52,534 nucleotides of DNA, taken from NCBI GenBank assembly GCA_946479785.1, contig CAMLHQ010000016.1, positions 1-52,534 of the forward strand, read 5' to 3'. A program made the translations under genes and the position numbers. Below, in pieces: positions 26,379 to 35,352 of the stretch. The notes below the pieces were generated by a model. That model ran no database searches, was not told the DNA's origin, and saw only the letters and a program-made list of their open reading frames with translations. Source of the stretch: an uncultured Nitrospira sp. GTDB lineage: Bacteria; Nitrospirota; Nitrospiria; Nitrospirales; Nitrospiraceae. The stretch's first letter is position 1. The number at the start of each line of letters is the position of its first letter.

Positions 26379-26396
26379 TTAAGCAGTTTTCTATTC
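26379..26396 (+). promoter_or_regulatory. Second copy of the TTAAGCAGTT-NN-CTATTC site
   Basis: TTAAGCAGTT-TT-CTATTC matches the site at 19232-19249 in 16 of 18 bases. It lies about 100 bp upstream of the sigma54 promoter, a normal distance for an activator site. Confidence 0.45.
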
Positions 26397-26401
26397 TGAT
26401 T

Positions 26402-26411
26402 TCTACGTAGA
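26402..26411. promoter_or_regulatory. Palindrome TCTACGTAGA, possible activator site
   Basis: A perfect 10-bp palindrome about 85 bp upstream of the sigma54 promoter, adjacent to the repeated 18-bp site. It could bind the NtrC-type regulator; chance is not excluded. Confidence 0.3.
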
Positions 26412-26466
26412 CTTGCGCTCAGAAAAGCTACATATAGGGGTCTGAAAATATGTTCACCACACCAGC

Positions 26467-26482
26467 TAGAGAAAACTCTCTA
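26467..26482. promoter_or_regulatory. Inverted repeat TAGAGA-AAAC-TCTCTA
   Basis: Perfect 6-base arms around a 4-base spacer, ending 11 bases before the -24 element of the sigma54 promoter. It is a possible operator or activator site. Confidence 0.35.
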
Positions 26483-26493
26483 AGCATCTGAAA

Positions 26494-26509
26494 AGGAACA
26501 ACAATTGCT
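26494..26509 (+). promoter_or_regulatory. Sigma54 (-24/-12) promoter of the HD-GYP gene
   Basis: AGGAAC-N5-TTGCT against the consensus TGGCAC-N5-TTGCW, with the invariant GG (26495-26496) and GC (26507-26508) exactly 12 bases apart. Transcription would start near 26520, 25 bases before the ATG. The next bases also give TTGACA (26509-26514), but its -10 partner TAATGA is poor and too close to the gene, so sigma54 is the better reading. The preceding gene encodes a sigma54 activator. Confidence 0.6.
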
Positions 26510-26544
26510 TGACAGAATAGATACTTAAGGGTAATGAACAGAGC

Positions 26545-27675
26545 ATGACAACGCCGCACAAGCCTACCGTCCTTGTCATTGACGACGAAGCAGGTCCGCG
26601 CGACGCGCTGAAAGTGATTCTGCGTCCATTCTTCAACATCCAATCAGCTGAATCGGCCCAAGCTGCCATCGACGTGCTGGATCACCATCAAGTCGATCTC
26701 ATCACACTCGACCAAAAACTCCCTGATCGGCAAGGCCTGGACCTACTACAAGAAATCAAGCAGGGTCATGCCGACATTGAGGTCATCATCATCACCGGGT
26801 ACGGCAGTTTGAAGTCAGCGATGGAAGGCATCAGACACGGGGCAGCCGGCTATCTCCTCAAGCCCTTCAACGTCACGGAGCTCATCACGCTGGTGAACCA
26901 GACGCTCGAAAAAAAACAGCGGCTGGATTACCTCCGCGACTTCATACAGTCGTCGACGGGCCTCTGGGGCTCCGAGGCGGAATGTGCACAGGCTTGGAGA
27001 GACATGCGCACGGGCTACGATGCAATCGGCAAGACGGGTGTCGATCCTTCGTCCTCGACCGGCGACCCTACGGATCTGCTGCCGATGCTGTCCGATCTCC
27101 TCGAAGCTAAAGATCGCCAGCTGCTGAACCATTGCAGCCGGGTGAGTTTCTACGCCACCTTGCTCGCCAACCGGACGAACCTGACAGTGAACGAACAGAA
27201 ATCGTTGGCGCTCGGCGCCTTTCTCCACGATATTGGAAAGATCGGAAAAGAACCTTACCGGTTCGCCGACGATGAAATTGTGGCCACCGACAGCACTTCT
27301 GAACTACGACAGCATCCTGAGATAGGCGCGAGGTTGGTGGCACCACTCAGGCTGCCGGCAGAAGCGGGACAGATTATCGCGTATCATCACGAACGGTGGG
27401 ACGGCACAGGGTACCCACATGGTTTGAAAGGGGAAGGCATTCCCCTTCTGGCAAGAATCGTCTGCTTAGCCCAAACCTTTGATCACCTCACCGCTGAGCT
27501 CGCGGACCGCACGCCGCTCTCGATCGACGAGGCCAGCAAGTTCATGGCCGCTCACGCCGGCACCTACTTCGATCCGGCGCTTACGTCGCTGTTCACTCAA
27601 GTGGTCCAAGAATGCAAGGCCTCGTTGCCTGCCATGGCACTTGCGACCAGCCCATCCGGACGTTCCGACGTCTGA
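26545..27675 (+). CDS. Response regulator with HD-GYP c-di-GMP phosphodiesterase domain
   Basis: 376 residues. Receiver about 8-125 (D13-D14, phospho-acceptor D56, T84, K106). HD-GYP domain about 180-355 with all key motifs: HDIGK (H228, D229), RQHPEIG (H257), HHERWDGTGYP (H281, H282, GYP 289-291) and LARIVCLAQTFDHL. These enzymes hydrolyse c-di-GMP to pGpG or GMP using a two- or three-metal site. The intact motifs suggest it is active. The receiver implies control by phosphorylation, perhaps by the kinase at 23664. It is transcribed from its own sigma54 promoter and converges on recN with 8 bases between stops. Confidence 0.93.
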   Translation: MTTPHKPTVLVIDDEAGPRDALKVILRPFFNIQSAESAQAAIDVLDHHQVDLITLDQKLPDRQGLDLLQEIKQGHADIEVIIITGYGSLKSAMEGIRHGAAGYLLKPFNVTELITLVNQTLEKKQRLDYLRDFIQSSTGLWGSEAECAQAWRDMRTGYDAIGKTGVDPSSSTGDPTDLLPMLSDLLEAKDRQLLNHCSRVSFYATLLANRTNLTVNEQKSLALGAFLHDIGKIGKEPYRFADDEIVATDSTSELRQHPEIGARLVAPLRLPAEAGQIIAYHHERWDGTGYPHGLKGEGIPLLARIVCLAQTFDHLTAELADRTPLSIDEASKFMAAHAGTYFDPALTSLFTQVVQECKASLPAMALATSPSGRSDV

Positions 27676-27683
27676 TCGTGCCT

Positions 27684-29369
27684 CTACTGTTTTTCCTTGG
27701 CGCCGGCAATCAATTCCGCCGCCGTTTCCCGAATTTTTTTCGTAATGGTCTCGCCGCCGATCATGCGAGCAATTTCCTCTTCACGGCCGATGCCGGTGAG
27801 CGCTTTCACGGACGTCGTCGTCCGTCGACTGTCCTGCTCCTTTTCCACCAATAAGTGGTGTTCTGCTTGTGAGGCCACCTGCGGCAAGTGGGTGATGCAA
27901 AAGACTTGATGGAACGAACCCAGCTTTCTGAGACGAATCCCCATCGCCGCTGCGACCGCTCCGCCGACACCCGTATCGATCTCGTCGAAGACAAGAACCG
28001 GCACACGATCCGTCTCGGCCAGCACGGTTTTCAGGGCGAGCATGATCCGTGAGAGTTCTCCTCCGGATGCTATACGACCCAGTGGACGAGGCGGCTCTCC
28101 CACGTTGCTGGAGAGTAGAAATTCCACGCGATCACGACCGGTTGGCCCGAATGCGTCACGCTCGTCATCGGATGTCACGACAATGTCAAAAGTCGTCTGC
28201 TCCATTTTGACCGCTGCCAACTCCGTCGCGACAAGCGCGGTGAGGCGCTCGGCAGCCTCACGGCGCTTCTTGGTCAACTGATTTGCCATATCGACCAAGC
28301 GACCTTCCGCCGCCTTCAGCTGTCCCGTCCATTCCAAGACGAAACTTTGATGGTTCTCTAACGTATGCAGTTCCTGCTTGGCACGGAGGCCCGTTGCCAA
28401 TACGGCCTCAATGGATCCTCCATATTTCTTCTTGAGCCGTTGAATGAGATCCAACCGATCTTCGATCTTTCCCTGCTTATCAGGATCTGCCTCCAACTTA
28501 TCCGCATAATCACGAAGGCGACTTGCCAGGTCTTTCAATTGAATCGTCGCCTCGCGAGCCTGTGACTCACAATCCCCCATCGCCTGATCAGTCCGTCCCA
28601 ATTCCATAAGCAGACGACCGATTCGTCCAAGCCGTGCCAAAGCTCCCTGTTCATCGCCCTGGAGTTCCGCATAGGAGGCTTCCGCCAGTTCCCGAAGACG
28701 ATGGGCATGGACCAAGCGCTGGCGTTCCATCTGCAACGTATCCTCTTCATCGGCCAGCAAACCCGCCAGCTCGATTTCCTGGACCTGGAACCGCAACAAT
28801 TCCTCCATGCGATCGCGATCGGTTCCGCTCTGACGAGCGGCTTCGATCTGAGCAACCAGATCTTTCCATTCGCGGTACGCCACCTCATAGCGATTGCGCA
28901 ACGGCTGGATCGATCCGAAACCATCCACCGCATCCAGCTGTTTAGTGCCAGCCAGCAACGACTGCTGCTCATGCTGTCCATGGATGTCGACAAGGGTACC
29001 GCCCAACTCTTCGAGGACTCGCAGAGGACAGAGGCTACCGTTCAGATATACCCGATGCCGGCCGGACCGAGATAGGACCCGCTTGAGGATAATATCGTTA
29101 TCCCTAGCGCCGATGATATCCTGCGATCGAAGCTGTCGGAGTAGAGGATGCGCGGTCGGAAGTCGAAAAGATGCTTCCAGGTGGGCTTCATCTTCGCCGG
29201 AACGAATTTGTTCGGTGGAAGCTCTCCCACCGACGAGCAACCCGATGGCATCGATGAGCAACGACTTGCCGGCTCCGGTTTCGCCGGTTAAGACCGTAAA
29301 TCCAGACTGGAAATGAATGTGGAGCTGCTCAATCAGCGCGAAATTGACGATGCGCAGCTCGGCAAGCAT
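27684..29369 (-). CDS. recN: DNA repair protein RecN
   Basis: 561 residues, standard length. SMC-like layout: Walker A GETGAGKS in the first 40 residues (MLAELRIVNFALIEQLHIHF is the typical start), a long central coiled coil (about 165-370), and a C-terminal ABC signature (ASGGELSRIMLALK) with Walker B (VPVLVFDEIDTGVGG) and the HLPQVAS motif. RecN bridges DNA ends and aids RecA in double-strand break repair. It ends just 8 bases from the HD-GYP gene on the other strand. Confidence 0.96.
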   Translation of the reverse strand: MLAELRIVNFALIEQLHIHFQSGFTVLTGETGAGKSLLIDAIGLLVGGRASTEQIRSGEDEAHLEASFRLPTAHPLLRQLRSQDIIGARDNDIILKRVLSRSGRHRVYLNGSLCPLRVLEELGGTLVDIHGQHEQQSLLAGTKQLDAVDGFGSIQPLRNRYEVAYREWKDLVAQIEAARQSGTDRDRMEELLRFQVQEIELAGLLADEEDTLQMERQRLVHAHRLRELAEASYAELQGDEQGALARLGRIGRLLMELGRTDQAMGDCESQAREATIQLKDLASRLRDYADKLEADPDKQGKIEDRLDLIQRLKKKYGGSIEAVLATGLRAKQELHTLENHQSFVLEWTGQLKAAEGRLVDMANQLTKKRREAAERLTALVATELAAVKMEQTTFDIVVTSDDERDAFGPTGRDRVEFLLSSNVGEPPRPLGRIASGGELSRIMLALKTVLAETDRVPVLVFDEIDTGVGGAVAAAMGIRLRKLGSFHQVFCITHLPQVASQAEHHLLVEKEQDSRRTTTSVKALTGIGREEEIARMIGGETITKKIRETAAELIAGAKEKQ

Positions 29370-29438
29370 CGTGGCGAGTGAAAGATCCCCTAATCCTGAC
29401 GAGTAAAGCGTCGCATCCTATTCACATGCAGGTCGCTC

Positions 29439-29504
29439 AAAAAAGCTGTCGGCGAGCCCGCAGCTCTGCGCGACGCGAGAACAAAGCTGGCAGCTTTTTC
29501 TCGC
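29439..29504 (-). terminator. Double hairpin terminator after thioredoxin gene
   Basis: Read on the minus strand, 6 bases after the trxA stop a strong hairpin forms from GCGAGAA/TTCTCGC with an inner AAAGC/GCTTT stem (29475-29504). A second stem AGCTG...CAGCT (29444-29465) ends in a run of six T (29439-29444). The second is a classic Rho-independent shape and separates trxA from recN. Confidence 0.65.
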
Positions 29505-29510
29505 AGCCTG

Positions 29511-29858
29511 CTAAGCGGAGCCGGCGTGTTGGGCGAGGAGCTGATCAATCATTTCCTTGAACTGCCGCTTCGGTCTGGCGCCGACTAACTTTTCCACCAC
29601 CTGGCCGTTCTTGAAAAACAAAATCGTCGGAATGCTCATCACCTGATAGCGTCCGGCCACCTCAGGATTTTCATCGGTATTGAGTTTTCGAACCTTGACT
29701 TTTCCGGCATATTCATTGGCCAATTCATCGACAATCGGAGCAACCATCTGACACGGTCCGCACCAGACGGCCCAGAAGTCGACCATCACCAATTCAGGAG
29801 CTTTCATCACTTCGGAATCCCACGTTGCATCTTCAACTTTCAGCGCATTGCCTGCCAC
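29511..29858 (-). CDS. trxA: Thioredoxin
   Basis: 115 residues from a GTG at 29858, chosen because AAGGAGGA lies 6 bases upstream; an upstream ATG at 29909 has no such site. The active site is WCGPC (C33, C36) in VDFWAVWCGPCQM, and the cis-proline lies in MSIPTILFF. It reduces disulfides in cytoplasmic proteins such as Bcp and ribonucleotide reductase, both in this window. It has its own promoter and a strong terminator, so it is probably a single-gene unit. Confidence 0.95.
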   Translation of the reverse strand: MAGNALKVEDATWDSEVMKAPELVMVDFWAVWCGPCQMVAPIVDELANEYAGKVKVRKLNTDENPEVAGRYQVMSIPTILFFKNGQVVEKLVGARPKRQFKEMIDQLLAQHAGSA

Positions 29859-29909
29859 GTCGTATCCTCCTTCGATCAGACGGTTCGCATGGATTGAACG
29901 GTTTGTCAT

Positions 29910-29937
29910 CGTATACCAGCCCTCTTCGAGGAGTCAA
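29910..29937 (-). promoter_or_regulatory. Sigma70-type promoter of trxA
   Basis: On the minus strand, TTGACT (29932-29937) and TATACG (29910-29915) are 16 bases apart. Transcription would start near 29903, giving a leader of about 45 bases before the GTG. Confidence 0.55.
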
Positions 29938-30036
29938 ACTCCACGCGCATCAATCGCTCATCCATTGCTCGCTAAGGTACCGTTTTGCAAGCGTCGCGAG
30001 GATCATCGCCCATTGATCCGATTGCTCCATCCCAAT

Positions 30037-30579
30037 CTACCATTGCCAGTCCGGCGGAACCGTGAACCACCAGCCATCTGGTTTGAGTTTCCGCCACGCG
30101 GTTTGTTGCGGCCAGACCCGCGCTACCACGGCTGGATCGAGCCTGGTGGCCAGTTCCGCGGTGACGTCCGCCTGTTGACGCGCCGCTGCTTGTATCATTT
30201 CTTTCGCCATGCGAGCCAGGACGTTGGGAGGATCAAGGAGTTCTTCCGGCCCGCCGGAGGTCAAGTTCAGATAAAGATGTTCCATCGCGACCCACTGATC
30301 CGCCTTGGCCAACGATTCGATATAGGCATCGAGCGCCTGATAGACATACGTGAGGTAGAGATAGTGTTCGGCGGAAGGATGTTCCTGCACCTCTTGCCGG
30401 CAGGCTTCGACCGCCCGACGAAAATCTCCGGCGGCAAGAAACATTTTCGCTCGTTGGAGATTCGCGGGCTGAACCGGCTGTATCGGCGCAGGCAACGCTC
30501 CACAACCAGACCAGAGCATGATCGCTGTGAGCGAGAATCTCATGGCCCAGCCGGAAACGATGCGTACGAATGCGCTCAT
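30037..30579 (-). CDS. Lipoprotein with TPR-like helices
   Basis: 180 residues from the ATG at 30579, which overlaps the lptD stop as ATGA; GGGAGGAA lies 9 bases upstream. The signal peptide ends at lipobox LWSGC (Cys26). A TPR-like pair is visible in NLQRAKMFLAAGDFRRAVE and ACRQEVQEHPSAEHYLYL (about 40-80). The C-terminus is Trp-rich (PDGWWFTVPPDWQW). No named family is recognised. Coupling to lptD suggests a role in envelope or LPS assembly, which is an inference from position. Confidence 0.65.
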   Translation of the reverse strand: MSAFVRIVSGWAMRFSLTAIMLWSGCGALPAPIQPVQPANLQRAKMFLAAGDFRRAVEACRQEVQEHPSAEHYLYLTYVYQALDAYIESLAKADQWVAMEHLYLNLTSGGPEELLDPPNVLARMAKEMIQAAARQQADVTAELATRLDPAVVARVWPQQTAWRKLKPDGWWFTVPPDWQW

Positions 30580-33026
30580 CGAGGCGTTCCTCCCACCCCC
30601 GGCCGTGGCTGAATGGATTGCGCGATGCCGTATGGTCCACCGGGCGCAGCCCAGGGTAATCCCTTTTCTCCCCAGAGCAGAGGACTCAGTATGGTTCGTA
30701 CGACGTCGGTTCCATAGTTCTCGGTCCAGCCGATTCCAGTAAGGCTCAGCATAAAATTGTACTGGGCACGGTCGGGGAATTGAAGATAGAAGAGACCCAG
30801 CGACCAGCACTTGCAGGGATTCTGATACAGCGCAACGACATCGTATTCCGGGCTCTTCCCGTTCTTGACATCATAATAACCTTTTGCGCCGATCGTCCAA
30901 CCCCAGGACGTACGGAACGCGCCTCCGGCCGTGACAAACTCAATTTCTTGCGTCGGTGCGTACACTTCGTTGAACGAAACAGGATTCCAGATGTCGCCCC
31001 GGCGCACCCGATTGCCGTCGCGTGAGAAGCGCTGCCCCACTTCTACATACCAATCATTCGACCGTTGAAGTCGAAAATCCGTATTGAACTGGCTGACGGT
31101 CGAGCGATAGGGATCGAAAAAGGCGTCCACGGTCACGTACCGGTTGATGACCGGCTTGAAACTGGGACTCGCACCGGCTCCGCGACCAAAACCAAGCGCT
31201 GCTGCCGTCTGTGCTTGTGTGAATTGTGGATCGTTGTTCCCGATGACAGCACGTAACCAGAGATCGGAGAACTTTTTTCCATCGACGGCGACCGTGGCCG
31301 GCTGCAGTGGTTGGGTAAGGCTGCCAAGCGGGGGCGCCACGCCAGGTGTGAAATCGCGCGCGCGCGTTTGCGCGGCGCCGACGTGATAGCTCTGGGCTAA
31401 GGTGAGATCGAGCCAGTTGAAGCTGCTGTTTCCATCCTGTTCCAACAGGCGACTGCGCAGCATATAGGTCATCAAATTTTTCTTGGGTAAATCGTCGACC
31501 TGGTCGATCTGCGTCAACTTGGACTGATCGGTGGGCGGCACATACTCGTATATCACGCTGGGCTCGATCGTATGGAGCATCGCATTGCCGTCGCCCGTTC
31601 CAAACCGGCGGCTCAGCTTGGAACTGGCGTCCATCCCCGCCCAAAAGGTTTCCCGGTGCTGGCTGCTCGTCTCCTGCACGCCGCGCGTGTAATACACTTC
31701 ACGGAACTTGCCCTGGGGGGTAAACCCGACGATATGGCCGATATCGAGGACGTCGGTGGACAACCCAGGCGCTACATCCACGCGATTTTGCGTAAATCCC
31801 TGCTCCCGATAGAAATTCACCGCGTTGGCATCCCCGCCGAACAGCAACGGCGAGTTGAAGAGCGACAGATTCGGCACGCTGTACCCGAGCTCCGGAAGTC
31901 GCTGGAACGTATCTGTGCCGCCTGCCTGCAACGGTTGCAGATACTGGCCGAGCAGGTACGCATTGCCAGAGCCCAACCGCTGTGTGGCGATCAGATTCGA
32001 TTCATTGCTCGGCAGGGCGCGCTGGGCGCCCGAGTTGCTCAATTGCTGCAGGTAACTGGGATCCGTGACAAAATTCGCATTCGCCCGGAGCAATAGATCC
32101 GGCGTAAACTGCTGGGTATGAGTTCCACTGATGAGCGCTCGAGCCCGCTTCGCATCCGCCTGACCCGTGTCGGTCACACCGGCCACATTCGGCAGTGACG
32201 TCTGTTGCAGATAGCTCACATACCACTGACCCCGCGTTTTTCGATTCAGCGCATAGCGATATTCCAGGTCGCTTCCATAGCCGAGATTGCTGAAGTACGA
32301 AGGCGAGATCGTCAAGTCCTGGCTCGGGTTGATCGCCCAATAGTACCCCTGCTGATAATGAAATCCGAACCGGTTGTCATATCCCGGAGTGGGAATTAAC
32401 AACCCGCTCTGCCTGGGCTCGAGCGGGTAGGTGAGCGTGGGGATCGGAATCACCGGCACGTCAGCGACGCAGAGCCAGCCACCGGTGAATGCGAGACTCT
32501 CCCCGTAGTTCAGATCCAAATCTTTGAACTGAAACCGCCAAGCCGGGATTTCCCCTTCCGGCGCATCGCAGTTCGTGAATCGCCCTTCTTTGAACCGATA
32601 ATGGTCTTCCGAAAACCGCTGGATGAGACGCCCGTCCACCGTCGTATTCGAAGCCTTGAGATACACCTGCCCGTGCGTGATCACCCCTGCTTCGGTATTG
32701 ACGTTCAGCTCCAACCGTTCGCTGACAATGTCGGCTTTCGGATCGGTCAGCCTGACGTGGCCCGTGGCGATCATGATGCCGGGCAATGCTTGGACCGTCA
32801 GATGATCGGCAGTGAGATGTACGGGACCTTGATCGACGACGACAGATCCGTCCGCCTCATAAATGTCCTGATCTTGAAGATAGTCGATGCGATCAGCCTT
32901 GACGTCGAGGGGAGGCGATCCGGATCCTGATGGTGAAGGAGGACCTGCCGCGCCAGCCGCATGACCCTGGACTGGAAGAAGAAGGCTTAACAGAAAAACC
33001 AGGGTGATGCGGGCGAGTACTCGCAT
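30576..33026 (-). CDS. lptD: LPS-assembly protein LptD
   Basis: 816 residues from the ATG at 33026 (GGGAG 5 bases upstream); an ATG at 33041, directly after the folC stop, is equally possible. Signal peptide, then an N-terminal LptA-like domain (about 35-150; LDVKADRIDYLQDQDIYEA, GSVVVDQG, ATGHVRLTDPKADI). A long 26-strand-type barrel follows, with the conserved YPLEPRQSGLLIPTPGYDNRFG and the late NPCKCWSLGLFY motif. Cys residues in TNCDAPEG, WLCVADV and CKC may form the disulfides that control maturation. With LptE it inserts LPS into the outer leaflet. Its presence shows an LPS-bearing outer membrane. Confidence 0.95.
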   Translation of the reverse strand: MRVLARITLVFLLSLLLPVQGHAAGAAGPPSPSGSGSPPLDVKADRIDYLQDQDIYEADGSVVVDQGPVHLTADHLTVQALPGIMIATGHVRLTDPKADIVSERLELNVNTEAGVITHGQVYLKASNTTVDGRLIQRFSEDHYRFKEGRFTNCDAPEGEIPAWRFQFKDLDLNYGESLAFTGGWLCVADVPVIPIPTLTYPLEPRQSGLLIPTPGYDNRFGFHYQQGYYWAINPSQDLTISPSYFSNLGYGSDLEYRYALNRKTRGQWYVSYLQQTSLPNVAGVTDTGQADAKRARALISGTHTQQFTPDLLLRANANFVTDPSYLQQLSNSGAQRALPSNESNLIATQRLGSGNAYLLGQYLQPLQAGGTDTFQRLPELGYSVPNLSLFNSPLLFGGDANAVNFYREQGFTQNRVDVAPGLSTDVLDIGHIVGFTPQGKFREVYYTRGVQETSSQHRETFWAGMDASSKLSRRFGTGDGNAMLHTIEPSVIYEYVPPTDQSKLTQIDQVDDLPKKNLMTYMLRSRLLEQDGNSSFNWLDLTLAQSYHVGAAQTRARDFTPGVAPPLGSLTQPLQPATVAVDGKKFSDLWLRAVIGNNDPQFTQAQTAAALGFGRGAGASPSFKPVINRYVTVDAFFDPYRSTVSQFNTDFRLQRSNDWYVEVGQRFSRDGNRVRRGDIWNPVSFNEVYAPTQEIEFVTAGGAFRTSWGWTIGAKGYYDVKNGKSPEYDVVALYQNPCKCWSLGLFYLQFPDRAQYNFMLSLTGIGWTENYGTDVVRTILSPLLWGEKGLPWAAPGGPYGIAQSIQPRPGVGGTPR

Positions 33027-33042
33027 GAGGACTCCCGCCATA

Positions 33043-34338
33043 TTAACCCCGAAGCGGCGACAGCCCACAGCCACGCAACAACGCCTTTACCTCACCGATG
33101 AGCATCAACGAGCCGGTGATACAGATCAGATCCTCCGACCGCGCCAGCTGCTTTGCCAGTCCCAAAGCATCGCTCAGGACTGCCCTGGCACACGGGCGAG
33201 ACCATGTGTCGATGAGAGCAGCCTCCAACTCTTGAACCGTTGCTGACCGCGGCAAATCCGCCTGGGTAAGCACCATCTCATCGACTAATCCCTTCAACGG
33301 TTCGACAAATCCCCGATGGTCCTTGTCTCGCATCATCCCCAGGACGAGAATCACGCGGCTGCCGGGATGCGACAGGCGAAACGCGCGCAGGTAGGACGCC
33401 ACCGCCACGGCCGCCGCCGGATTGTGAGCTCCGTCGAGCACGCGTAACGGATGTTGCCCCACAACCTCCAGACGGCCTTCCCAGTGAACGCTCCGTAACC
33501 CTTTGCGTACGGCTTGCTCCCCGGTCACCATTCCACGTTCGCCGGCTGCTTCGAGCAAGGCCAATGCGCATGCGGCATTGTCGAGTTGATGCGCCCCCTG
33601 CAATGTGCAGAAGAGGTCGTCATAGCGCACGACACGCCCGGAAAAAGAAAACCGCTCAGGCGTTTGGCCCATCACCTTAAACTCGCGTCCTAAGCGGATC
33701 AGCGGGGCGGCCCGCTCGATCGCAACCGGCTCGATCGTTCTGTCTGCCTCATCCGGAAGGCGCCCGACTATCACCGGCACGTTCTGTTTGATAATGCCCG
33801 CCTTCTCGAAGGCCACCGAAGCCAAGGTGGTCCCCAAATACTGCTGATGATCCAATGCAATCGTCGTAATCGCGCAGGCCAGCGGCTTCACCACGTTTGT
33901 GGCGTCGAATCGTCCTCCCAACCCGACTTCTAGCACAGCCACATCAACCTGCGCATCGGCAAAATATTGCAAGGCCATCGCCGTCGTGCATTCGAAAAAC
34001 GTGGGTGACAAGTCACGCTCGCACAGTCCTTTGAGCTTATCCGTCAACCGTGCGACGTCCGGCTCGGAAATCATCTGCCCGTTCAACCGGATGCGCTCGC
34101 GAAATTCAATTAGATGGGGCGAAGTGTAGAGTCCGACGCGATAACCGGCTTCTTGCAGAATGGCTGCTGTCATGGCAGCCGTCGAGCCTTTCCCGTTCGT
34201 TCCGGCAATATGCAGGGTGCGGTACCGAGCATGCGGCATTCCGAGTCGGCCGATTAAGGCCGCCATCGTTTCCAGCCCGAGCTTGATGCCGTGTTTCTGC
34301 AGACTATAGAGGTAGGCAACGGCAGAGGCGTACGTCAT
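33043..34338 (-). CDS. folC: Dihydrofolate synthase / folylpolyglutamate synthase
   Basis: 431 residues. Mur-ligase-like fold with P-loop GTNGKGSTAAM (about 46-56), YTSPHLIEFRERI, the magnesium-binding EVGLGGRFDATNV and GAHNPAA in the C-terminal domain. It adds glutamate to dihydropteroate and then to folates. It lies 24 bases after accD, a pairing found in many bacteria. It is followed within 20 bases by lptD, so these three and the lipoprotein gene probably form one operon. Confidence 0.96.
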   Translation of the reverse strand: MTYASAVAYLYSLQKHGIKLGLETMAALIGRLGMPHARYRTLHIAGTNGKGSTAAMTAAILQEAGYRVGLYTSPHLIEFRERIRLNGQMISEPDVARLTDKLKGLCERDLSPTFFECTTAMALQYFADAQVDVAVLEVGLGGRFDATNVVKPLACAITTIALDHQQYLGTTLASVAFEKAGIIKQNVPVIVGRLPDEADRTIEPVAIERAAPLIRLGREFKVMGQTPERFSFSGRVVRYDDLFCTLQGAHQLDNAACALALLEAAGERGMVTGEQAVRKGLRSVHWEGRLEVVGQHPLRVLDGAHNPAAAVAVASYLRAFRLSHPGSRVILVLGMMRDKDHRGFVEPLKGLVDEMVLTQADLPRSATVQELEAALIDTWSRPCARAVLSDALGLAKQLARSEDLICITGSLMLIGEVKALLRGCGLSPLRG

Positions 34339-34362
34339 AGCCTGGTCGGGAAGATCGAAGAA

Positions 34363-35199
34363 CTAGAAATGGGCGACGAGGGTGCTGAGAGTCTCTTTCA
34401 ACTGTTTGCGCTCGACGATCATGTCGATCATCCCATGCTCAAGCAAGAATTCCGCCCGCTGAAATTGGTCGGGCAACTGCTGTTTGATCGTTTGTTCGAT
34501 CACACGCGGACCGGCAAATCCGATCAACGCCTTCGGCTCGGCAATGATGACGTCTCCCAACATTGCGATGCTGGCCGTGACTCCCCCGAACGTCGGATCG
34601 GCCAGCAGGCAGATCAGTGGGAGTTTCGCCTCGCCAAGCTTGGCCACGGCGGCGGAAGTCTTGGCCATCTGCATGAGAGAGAGAATCCCTTCCTGCATCC
34701 GGGCGCCTCCGGAAGCCGTGACCAGCAATACCGGCAGACGGGCTTCGATGGCGCGGTCGATCGCACGGCAGATTTTCTCGCCGACGACCGACCCCATGCT
34801 GCCACCCATGAACCCGAAATCAAAGACACAGAGCGCCACGCGGCGGCCGTTCATCTGGCCTTCGCCGATCATGATGGCGTCCTTTCTTCCCGTTTTCTCT
34901 TGCTGGGCCTTCAGGCGCTCTTTGTAGGATTTTGAATCGTGAAAGTTCAGCGGATCCAGGGGGCCTAACTCAGGATCCCACTCCTTGAACGTTCCAAAAT
35001 CTACCAGCAGCGTGATGCGCTCCATCACCGAGATCGGAAAATGGTAGTCGCACTTCGGACAAACTTTGTTGTTCCGCTCGACTTCTTTACGATAGACAAT
35101 TTCGCGGCAATGGTTGCACTTGAGCCACATACCCTCGGCGACCTTGGATCGCTTGGGAGCTTCCGACTCCGCGCCTTTTTGTTTCTTAAACCATGCCAT
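34363..35199 (-). CDS. accD: Acetyl-CoA carboxylase carboxyltransferase subunit beta
   Basis: 278 residues, standard length. N-terminal C4 zinc ribbon (C28, C31, C47, C50) and the crotonase-type core with [10 protein letters not shown] and [12 protein letters not shown]. With AccA it transfers the carboxyl group from biotin to acetyl-CoA, giving malonyl-CoA for fatty acids. An AAAGGAG ribosome site precedes the ATG. First gene of the accD-folC-lptD run. The 153 bases before it, up to the nickel-transporter stop, hold no promoter I trust. Confidence 0.97.
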   Translation of the reverse strand: MAWFKKQKGAESEAPKRSKVAEGMWLKCNHCREIVYRKEVERNNKVCPKCDYHFPISVMERITLLVDFGTFKEWDPELGPLDPLNFHDSKSYKERLKAQQEKTGRKDAIMIGEGQMNGRRVALCVFDFGFMGGSMGSVVGEKICRAIDRAIEARLPVLLVTASGGARMQEGILSLMQMAKTSAAVAKLGEAKLPLICLLADPTFGGVTASIAMLGDVIIAEPKALIGFAGPRVIEQTIKQQLPDQFQRAEFLLEHGMIDMIVERKQLKETLSTLVAHF

Positions 35200-35352
35200 T
35201 CACGTACTCCTTTCACCTCTCATCAGCTGGGCTACGCAGATCCACAAGGAGCGTGACTCACTGCACGTCATGGCCTCCCGCAACCGTTTCGGAGAATAGC
35301 ACAGCATCTGAAATGACGCACGTAGATTCCCTGCTCGAACCATACATTGTGC

